Below, piece after piece: positions 56,896 through 64,000 of a stretch of DNA of 64,000 bases. Numbering within the stretch: the first letter of the stretch is position 1; each line of letters opens with the position of its first letter. Below the pieces are notes generated by a model, which was not told the DNA's origin, searched no databases, and was given only the letters and a program-made list of their open reading frames with translations. A program made the position numbers and the translations under genes. Where the stretch lies: contig WAID01000009.1 of NCBI GenBank assembly GCA_016584495.1, forward strand, positions 930,001 through 994,000, in the 5' to 3' direction. This DNA comes from Celoporthe dispersa. Taxonomy: Eukaryota > Ascomycota > Sordariomycetes > Diaporthales > Cryphonectriaceae.

Positions 56896-59006
56896 GAGGG
56901 CGGACGACCTCGTTCTTTTTAACTTTCTTGTTTTCTCTCTCTCATTTTATTATTATTCTTATTCTGCTTCTCTGGTTTCTTGAAAGTCTGCCTCTTTTTT
57001 TTCTTCTTTTCTTCTTTTCTTCCTCTTTCCGGCTTGATTTGTGTGTTCTGTTTTTTTTTCCTTTTCTTTCTCTTTTCTTCCTCTTTCTGCTTCGCTTCGA
57101 GCATGGCGGCTGGCGTTCTGACTTTGTTGTCTACACCGCATTCGATACCAAAATCTCTTTGATGACGACGGAAGCTCGAGGGGGAACAGCGGACGCGCGG
57201 CCTCTCTCGAGATGTCGAGACTCGTGATCCTGCCACTCCTGCTAGAGTCTTGTTTGAATTTTTTCTTTCTTTTTTCTTCGTGTTTTTTTCTTTCTCTTGT
57301 CGCATTTATTATTTCCAGGGCAACAAACGCAGTTTGGATCTTTGTATAATTCTCAACATTCCTTTAACGTATCTATATCTCTCTCTGCATGGCATATTTT
57401 TAACACTTCTGATCTATTTCACTTGTCTTTCTCTCTCTCTCTCCCTCTCTCATATCCCCCAGAATGGGTATTCTTCCCTCGACTCGGGAGGGTTTAACGA
57501 AGTGACGAAATCAGCGGCTGGAGGGGGCCAGGACGGCCGGACGGCCTCCCTGCCACACACACACACACCTCTCTTGTCATCCTAATGATCCCTTATTTTC
57601 TTCCAACGCATGACTTGATGACGGAGGGGGAAGGCTGAAGGGAAGGGTGGAAAATGAAGATGGCAATCACGGACGGCAACAGAAACGAGAAATATATACA
57701 CACATCCAGGAGGAACCACAAAACAACCAACCACGCACCGACACCACTGTTGAAACGACCAACACCTCTCCCGTCCCCCAACACACACACACACATACAC
57801 ACAAAAAAATGGAACAACAAAAACTCTCAAATCTCAACTCGGGTCTGATAAATGCTGCCTCACGGCGTCTTCTTCCGGAAAGCTCTTTTCCCGTCGTTGT
57901 CAAATCTCTTGACAGCTTTTTTTATTCTTATTTTTATTTCTCTTCGAGTCTTCTTTATTCGCAAGACCAAAGTAATCCTTCAGAGGAGGCAGAAAGGGGA
58001 TGACGACAGATATTCTTAGGTAGCAACTGTTAGTTTGGGAAGCAGAATACAACGGATTGATTTTTTTTAAACCTCTCTCTCTCCCTCCTTTTTCCTCCTC
58101 TTTTATACATAAATAATGGAGTGAGCCTAATGTATCTTCAAGGCGTAGGTGTGCTGTAGAATAAATAAATAAAAAATGAAGAAATAACAACGGTTCGGGT
58201 CGGCTCGAACAGGCGGCCTCTGCAAAAGTTGCGACAACCTGGCATGGCTTCAGGGCCCTACAGCGGGTGAGGCCCTGTAGCACCCCCTGGAGCCTCAGCG
58301 CATGCATCCGTCGACGACTAAAAGGTGCGAGATGGAAAGAGGAGACTGTCCACAACAAAATAAAAAGAAGACATAAAAAAAATGGGAGTTGACAGCTCCA
58401 TCTCATAGCACTACCCCAAGCCCACGACCGTGTGATCCAACACGCCGCGCAACAGTGAAGACGCCTCTGCAGAGTGAGGCCTCCCTCAAGAATCGTCTTC
58501 GTTGCTTCCAGGCCACTAAAGGACACAGCATCGCTGGTTACCCGAGCGAGTGGGTGGCCGCTGCAGCGCTCGCGCTGGGCACAGTCTGTGGGGTTCTGAT
58601 GGAAATGGAATAGCGCCGATGAGAATATTGTGTGTCTTCATCCCGGTTAAGCCATTACAGCTGGTAAATTGGTTTTTGGAATAATCTATATAGCCAAGGG
58701 ACCTGCTAGCAGCACTTGGACCTCCCCACGAGAGCTGCCATCCCGACCTCGACCTCGACCTCTTCCCACAACAACAACGAATACGGCAGCACCACACACC
58801 AACAAACTGCCTGTTGTTGTTGTTGTCGTCATCAGAGCCTCAACAGCAACAGACACAATGGACGGCTGATGCGAGGGATAGCTATTGCCACGAGAAAGCA
58901 CCCACCGACCGCCCCCCGCGAGGCCCTCTGACCAGTGCGGCGGGCGCTGGCCCATCTTCAGCCCACGACAACCTCCTCCTCCTCTTCCTCTGACGACGAC
59001 GGAACA
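56896..59006. other. intergenic WD40-GPI15
   Basis: T-rich tracts follow the WD40 stop (56930-57300), then CT, CA and A runs. The segment 58950-59006 is a CT-rich leader of GPI15. No other gene was seen. Confidence 0.55.
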
Positions 59007-59915
59007 ATGCTCACGACATCACCACACCTCGAGGTCCGCCGCCCCTCTCCGACCACCGCCGAGTTCACAGTCACGACGTGCCCCCCGGCGACCATCTCCA
59101 ACCGCCTCCTCCTCGGCATCGTCTTCCTGCTGCGGCTGCTCCTGGCCCTTGCCGTGCTGCTCCTCGTGCACGCCACATGGACGCTCCCGCCGCATGCAGA
59201 ACATGGCACCATCACGTACGCGACACCAGGCGCCGTCGTCCTCAGCCCCGGCCACAACGACAGCACCGTACCGCCGCCATCACCACTACCACCACCACCA
59301 CCACCACCGCAGCCAACCACCCTCCTGACCCCCGCCTGGCTCCCCTACGCCCTCGCCCTCCTGGCCCGCACCCCGCCAGGCCGCGCCCTCACCTCCCTCC
59401 CGCCCTCGGCCTCCCTACCGCCCTCGGCCCTCTACGCCCTCTGCGCCGCCCTCCTCTACCTGACGACCCTCCGCGTGCACACCACCGAGTCCCTCCTGGT
59501 CCTGCGCGGCCTCGGCGTGCAGACCAGCTCGACGGGCGGGTCCTACCTGGCCAGCTGGCGCGCCGGCACCCGCTTCATCCCCACGGAGAAGATCCGCGAC
59601 GTGCTGATCAACGAGGCCTTCCGCGGGTTCGGGGTGCGCTACTACCTGGTGGTCGTGGTGGACGGCGAGGACGACGTCGTGGTTGTGTTCCCGCGGCTGC
59701 TGCCGGGGCGGGCCATCGTGGAGAGGGTCTGGAGGGGGGTGAGGGGCTGCCTGTGGGAGTCGCCCGAGGGGGGGCGGGATGGTGGTGAGGAGGGTGGAGG
59801 ACCGGGGAGGGGGTCATGGATGACGAGAAGGGGGGGGGGGGAGGGTTCGTCTGGCAGAAGTAGCCTGCTGCTGTGCTTATACAGACAAGATGTATGTCCA
59901 TATATATCTATCTAA
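59007..59915 (+). CDS. GPI15: GPI-GlcNAc transferase subunit PIG-H
   Basis: This is a subunit of the ER complex that transfers GlcNAc to phosphatidylinositol, the first step of GPI-anchor synthesis. The single exon encodes 302 aa. A hydrophobic helix (about residues 30-55, LLLGIVFLLRLLLALAVLLL) is followed by a Pro-rich loop and a second hydrophobic region (ALYALCAALLYLTTL). The PIG-H domain spans about residues 165-250: ESLLVLRGLGVQTSSTGG, FIPTEKIRDVLINEAFRGFG and VRYYLVVVV, then VFPRLLPGRAIVERVWRGVR. The Gly-rich tail after CLWESPEGG is unusual and lies on G homopolymers, so its frame is uncertain. The ATG at 59007 was chosen because the upstream open frame begins only at a GTG. The gene is tail-to-tail with DEG1, about 100 bp away. 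Confidence 0.9.
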   Translation: MLTTSPHLEVRRPSPTTAEFTVTTCPPATISNRLLLGIVFLLRLLLALAVLLLVHATWTLPPHAEHGTITYATPGAVVLSPGHNDSTVPPPSPLPPPPPPPQPTTLLTPAWLPYALALLARTPPGRALTSLPPSASLPPSALYALCAALLYLTTLRVHTTESLLVLRGLGVQTSSTGGSYLASWRAGTRFIPTEKIRDVLINEAFRGFGVRYYLVVVVDGEDDVVVVFPRLLPGRAIVERVWRGVRGCLWESPEGGRDGGEEGGGPGRGSWMTRRGGGEGSSGRSSLLLCLYRQDVCPYISI

Positions 59916-59922
59916 TGTAATC

Positions 59923-59931
<9 letters not shown>

Positions 59932-59966
<35 letters not shown>
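59932..59966. repeat. (CA)n microsatellite between convergent genes
   Basis: About 17 CA units lie in the 101-bp space between the GPI15 and DEG1 stop codons. Confidence 0.9.
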
Positions 59967-59970
<4 letters not shown>

Positions 59971-60016
59971 CTCCGGATCTCCTTCAAGGACATGTCCCCT
60001 CTCTAAGCACCGTCCT

Positions 60017-61843
60017 CTAGCAGCCCTCCCCTCCTCCGGTGTCCGTCCTGCTCTTCTCCGCCCTGATCACCTCCCTCCAGTTGCCCCTCGCCCTCATCTC
60101 CTCCGCATCCCGGAACCCCTTCTTCTGCGCCCACCGGTCGTTGAGCTCCTCGGGGCTCGCGAGCAGGTCCTTGCGGAGGACAGGCACATACCCGCCCACG
60201 AACCGGGGCCCGTTGCCGCCCTCGTAGACCCGCGTGCTCCCCGCGCCCAGGAACCTGGCCTCGGCCGAGCCCGTCCTGAGGCCCGCCCCCTCCTCGGGCA
60301 CGCGGCCCATGTCCGTCTTCTGCGCCACCAGGTCCAACAGCCGGTTGGCCAGGATCTCGTCCATCTTGCGCTCCCGCCAGTACGACCACAGGTCGCTGGC
60401 CAGCCCGGAGGTGCCGTGCAGGCTGAGCGGGCTGTCGCCCTCGCCGCCGACGTACAGCCAGCCCAGGTCGTCGCCGTCGCCGTCGTCGCCGTCGCGCCCA
60501 AAGATGCAGTCCCACAGCACCAGGGGCGCGTCGTCGGCCAGCACGTAGTTGGGCCGCCGCGGGTTGCGGGCCACGTCCAGGAGCTCGGCGACGGTGGTGG
60601 GCGGCTCGAGGCCCTGCCCGACGAGGAAGAGGACCGCGACCATGCAGCGGATCTGGTGCCACAGGAAGGCGGAGCCGCGGACGCGGAAGCAGTAGACCTT
60701 TGGGCAGCGGTCGGCGGCGGCGGCGGTGGCGGTGGTGGTGGTGACGCCGTCCCCGCGCGGAGAGGGACCGCGGAACTGGGGGCCCGCGAGGTAGGGGATG
60801 GACGTGTCCACGCCGTCCACCTCGACGATGTCGGCCTCGTAGATCCGGCGGACAAAGTTGGTGATCTGCTTGGACGGGTCGACCTTGCAGAAGTTGCGGA
60901 AGTCGTGGAGGCCCTGGAACATCCCGGCCGCCTGGCGCATCGCGTCCACGTCGAGCCAGCCGTCCTTGGGCCGGGAGGAGCCGTTGTCTGCTGCGGCCCG
61001 GGCTCTCTCGAGGAAGTTGGGCAGTGGTGAGAAGGCCGGCTGGGTGAAGAAATAGCGGTACTGCCTCTCGCGGCAGCTGAAGCGCGCCGAGAAGTCGGGC
61101 GGCGGGTTCGGACACCATGCGTAGACCCGGATGTCCGGGGGCAGGATCCGGTTGAGCACCTTGCAGTACTGTATCTCCTTCTCCGCGGGGAACGGCGTGT
61201 CGTCCTGTCCCTCTTCCTCCTCCTCCCCTTCCTCGTCCTCCTCTTCCTCCTCCCTCTCCTCCTGCTTCTGTGCTTCTTCTCGCGGCGGCCCCTCGGTCAT
61301 CGTGGCATCCCTGCTGGCCCCCCACTGCCCTCCACGTCGGCCGCCCTCCTCCTCCTCCTCCTCCTCCTGCTGCTGGCGGGCTTGTTGCTCCTCACCCGCA
61401 GCGCGACCACCTGCCCAAACGCGCTCACCCCGCGGTCCGTCCGCCCGCACTTGGAGTACCCGCACACGCTCCAGTCGACCTCGTGCGGCCTCTCCGGGTC
61501 AGGGGAACACGAGGCACGCCCGCACGAGGGCCCTCCACAGCTCCTCCTCGATGGTCGACAGGCTGCCCGACGACTGGTACTCGAAGCCGTTGTAGCTCTT
61601 GCCCACGTACGCGAGCTTGAGCGCGACGAAGCGCGACGTGTACCTGGAGGGGTCCAGGGGCTTGGCCTTTTTCGCCTTCTTCCTGGCGGGCTGGTCCGGG
61701 TCGCCGCCGGCCGCCGCGGCTGGTGCTGCTGCTGCTGTGGTGGGTTCGGGGGTGTCGCCCGCGGGCCGGGATGCGAGCTGGGACTCGAGCTCCCTCACCC
61801 TCCTGATGAGCTCTTCCTTGGGCCACTTGTTGTAGTCGGTCAT
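60017..61843 (-). CDS. DEG1: tRNA pseudouridine synthase Deg1/Pus3
   Basis: Deg1 makes pseudouridine at positions 38 and 39 of the tRNA anticodon arm. It reads as one exon of 608 aa (1827 nt) if two opposite one-base breaks are corrected. It starts MTDYNKWPKEELIRRVRELE with a short coiled coil, then a Lys-rich stretch. The TruA-type core has RFVALKLAYVGKSYNGFEYQ, the catalytic Asp in CGRTDRGVSAFGQVVALRV, then ILPPDIRVYAWCPNPPPDFS, RFSCRERQYRYFFTQPAF, FRNFCKVDPSKQITNFVRR and FLWHQIRCMVAVLFLVGQG. An acidic Glu-rich insert follows the catalytic loop. Break 1 is a C4 run (G run 61502-61505 on the plus strand, one too long). Break 2 is near 61366-61382 in the AGC/AGG repeat (one short). Confidence 0.93.
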
Positions 61844-62290
61844 CCTGGCGGCTGATGTCGATGTCCTCCGGAGAACCGAGACGGGCCAGGCCGGGAGCGG
61901 GCGTGAGGGGTGCAGCAGAGGTGTGCGTCTGCGGCTGTGGATGAGGATCGGGACGGAGGTCTTGAGCTCATGCCGCCATGTCGTGCTGTGGCTGCTGATT
62001 CTATAGGGTCTCATGCGGGCCCCCCTCGGCTCATCACATACACCTGCTGTTGTGGTGTTGGTGGGATATAATCCAACAAGGGAAACCGGAAAGGAAAGAA
62101 GAAGAAAAAGAGGTTCATGTACTGTACTAACAAACATAGTATTCTTATCGATAAGGAGCTCCCTCTGGACCATATGCTGTCCCTCCCTCTCTCCTGCAGA
62201 CGACACAGACTCCCTCCGCCCCCGCTGCTGTACCATACGCAAAATCCGGACAACAGCACCAGGGACCAGTATAGACCGGTCATCATCATC
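61844..62290. promoter_or_regulatory. divergent promoter region DEG1 / Rho-like GTPase
   Basis: The start codons are 447 bp apart and head-to-head. No sharp motif was identified. Confidence 0.5.
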
Positions 62291-63090
62291 ATGGAGCCGT
62301 ACAAGGTGTCCATCCTGGCGCTGGGTGACGACAGGTGTGGGAAGTCGACGTTTCTATCGTGAGTACCGAGGTCCCCCCTGTCCGAGGCCGGCACCCCCTG
62401 GTGCTTCTTAGCAGGGTAAGGAGGAGCCCTGGTATGCTACATGCCTGGCTGACATACAAGATAGGCGCGTCAGGGGGGGCATCAACGGCGCAACAGTCAC
62501 GAGGCTGAACAAGGTGCCCTGCCCGGTCAACGATAGAGAACAGCCGTTTGTTTATCACGGTGTACAGGGCCCGTTCCGGTTCCAGCTAGCATTTTCCGAC
62601 ACCGCCAGCCCGCAGGACTGGCGCACCCTCAGACCTGACATCATCCTGCTCTGCTTTGACATTAGCGAGCGCCAGAGCCTCGCCAACGTCAGGGACATTG
62701 TATGTTCGCGCCCTCCAACCCACCCCCCCCCAACACAAAACCACCTGCTTCACCAGATTCCGCTGACACGTCGTGGTGTGGTGCGTGTCTCCGTAGTGGA
62801 TCAAGGAGGTCCGCAAGACGTTCCCCGACGAGAGCAACATCCCTATCGCCGTCGTGGGCCTCAAGCGCGACCTGAGATCCATGGGTACAGGTGGTACAGG
62901 TGACGACACATTTGTCCAGCCCGTTGAGGCCTACCAGGTTGCCCAGGCGGTGAGGGCCGACCGCTATATGGAATGCTCTGCCCTCAAGGGTGACCTCCTG
63001 GACATTGCATACGAGGAGATCCTCGACATAGCTACCCAGACAGCCTCTGAAGAGGGCGGCCAGAGCGCTGGAGGGTGTTGTGTGATGTGA
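62291..63090 (+). CDS. Atypical Rho-like small GTPase with CAAX box
   Basis: Exons: 62291-62358, 62465-62699 and 62797-63090; 198 aa. The P-loop GDDRCGKS near the N-terminus is intact. The switch I Thr motif of Rho (YVPTVFENY) is not visible. The DxxG motif reads DTAS instead of DTAG, and the following segment (PQDWRTLRPDIILLCFDI) is several residues shorter than in Rho. The base-recognition motif is LKRDL in place of T/NKxDL. The third guanine motif is ECSALKGD. WIKEVRKTFP and a Rho-like insert-poor spacing argue for a diverged Rho. It ends GGCCVM, a CAAX box for prenylation with a neighbouring Cys for possible palmitoylation. Membrane attachment is likely; GTP hydrolysis is doubtful. The gene is head-to-head with DEG1 and tail-to-tail with RPC17. 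Confidence 0.88.
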
Positions 63091-63184
63091 GACGGATATG
63101 AAGAGGGACCGGGCCCTCCCGGCAGATGAGCAGCTGTCTGTTCTGCCCGTCGAGGGAAGGGGGGGGGAAACTACAGGATAGACC

Positions 63185-63535
63185 TCAGGCAGCCTCCTCT
63201 CCCTCTTCTGCATGGTCCCTGGGGGGAAATGGTCCAAGCACCTCCTCGATGATAGTCTGGATCTCCTGCTGCTGGTCCTCTGTGAACCGGGTCATGAAGT
63301 CCTCGATGCAGGCACTCAGGATGGCCAGGTTCTCAGGGCGCACATTGAGGATCATGATCATCTCACCCTTGGTGAGGTCATAGCTGTGCAGCCTGTCCAC
63401 CAGACGATTGATGGTGAAGCCATTGTAGGTGATGGGCTGTTGGCTAAAGGGGTTGGGAGATGTCTTGAGATATTCCAGGATCTGTAGTTTTGAATTGTTG
63501 ATTTGGGGGTCAGCTTCTGTAGTGTAGCCACTCAT

Positions 63536-63592
<57 letters not shown>

Positions 63593-63778
63593 TATTGATG
63601 GTTGGCATTGGGAGATGGAAAGGAGAGGGACAAGTGCTGCCTCCTTGATGGTGGTCTGGACATTTCGTGGGACCTTTTTCCTGCGCTCGTGGTCTTTGAA
63701 CTTGTGCTGCTCATTAAGCAGATGTTGGTAGACCTCAAAGTTGGTCAGGACAGCATTCTGGGACTCGAGGATCTTCAT
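63185..63778 (-). CDS. RPC17: RNA polymerase III subunit RPC9 (C17)
   Basis: C17 pairs with C25 to form the Pol III stalk that contacts initiation factors. Exons: 63632-63778 (MKILESQNAVLTNFEVYQHL) and 63185-63481 (ILEYLKTSPNPFSQQPITYN, then RLHSYDLTKGEMIMILNVRP and FMTRFTEDQQQEIQTIIEEV); 147 aa, the usual size. The HRDC-like C-terminal fold fits the RPC9 family. The acceptor AAACTACAG has a GCTGAC branch-like site upstream. The donor (CTT|GTCCCT) is weak, so the exon 1 end is less certain. The intron (63482-63631) is largely a GT/GA microsatellite and happens to stay open in frame. Confidence 0.92.
63540..63591. repeat. (CT)n(CA)n microsatellite inside RPC17 intron
   Basis: About 30 bases of CT repeat pass directly into about 20 bases of CA repeat. 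Confidence 0.95.
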
Positions 63779-64000
63779 GGTGACGGCAGCCCAGAGGGGT
63801 GGTGGACAGCAAGCAGGAGAGAGAGAGGATGTCTGGTCACTCTCCCGAGGCAGCAGGCTGTGCAGGGTGTTGCAGGTTGCAGGTCCCACGTCAAGGTGCT
63901 GATGAGCTACCGGGTCCCTAAGATGTAGTGTGTGACTAGCTGAATGGTCTGGTGGTTATGTTGCACCGCATTGAGATTGGTGTTGGTTGTCGGCAGCTGT
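63779..64000. promoter_or_regulatory. upstream region of RPC17
   Basis: The last 222 bp, upstream of the RPC17 start, have no recognised gene. Confidence 0.4.

Noticed and set aside
1..64000. CRISPR arrays, 5S rRNA and spliceosomal RNA genes
   Set aside because: No regularly spaced repeats were found, and the conserved core sequences of 5S and U6 were not seen on reading. A covariance-model search would be needed to exclude diverged copies.

Overview
The window is chromosomal DNA of a filamentous ascomycete (Pezizomycotina, most like Sordariomycetes). The evidence is short introns of about 50-150 bp with GTRNGT...YAG borders, GC-rich coding DNA, CT-rich leaders, and proteins whose motifs and exon junctions fit filamentous fungi. 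I did not try to name the species. No transposon, rDNA, CRISPR or viral sequence was recognised.

Layout. 1-1.1 kb: 3' part of an unrecognised membrane protein gene (+). 1.5-3.2 kb: LSC2 (-), succinyl-CoA ligase beta. 5.1-7.0 kb: a cytochrome P450 (+) with a frame break. 7.6-8.2 kb: a small basic protein (+). 8.5 kb: an initiator tRNA-Met. 9.1-15.3 kb: a giant repeat-rich coiled-coil protein (-). 16.3-17.6 kb: GGC1 (-), mitochondrial GTP/GDP carrier. 18.3-20.4 kb: RPC82 (-). 21.2-22.9 kb: QCR2 (+). 23.4 kb: OST4 (+, 52 aa). 24.8-26.6 kb: a YRA1/ALY mRNA-export adaptor (+) with a 941-bp intron. 28.3-29.4 kb: SBA1/p23 (-). 30.7-31.5 kb: VPS24 (+). 31.5-51.2 kb: about 19.7 kb holding only one recognisable gene (38.4 kb) among dense microsatellites. 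51.2-56.9 kb: a WD40 plus helical-repeat protein with a polyQ tract (+). 59.0-59.9 kb: GPI15/PIG-H (+). 60.0-61.8 kb: DEG1/PUS3 (-). 62.3-63.1 kb: an atypical Rho-like GTPase (+). 63.2-63.8 kb: RPC17 (-).

These are mostly unlinked housekeeping genes, not a cluster. Loose themes are mitochondrial energy and GTP (LSC2, GGC1, QCR2), RNA polymerase III and tRNA biology (RPC82, RPC17, DEG1, initiator tRNA) and the secretory/endosomal system (OST4, GPI15, VPS24).

The main caution is sequence quality. At least 15 single-base frame breaks were found, including in conserved genes of RPC82, QCR2, YRA1 and DEG1. In every spliced model, correcting them by one base each gives an exact multiple of three. 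Many lie in short homopolymers. Consensus errors are the simplest explanation, so the broken genes should not be taken as pseudogenes without checking. Exon borders below were worked out by hand from splice signals, phase and family knowledge.
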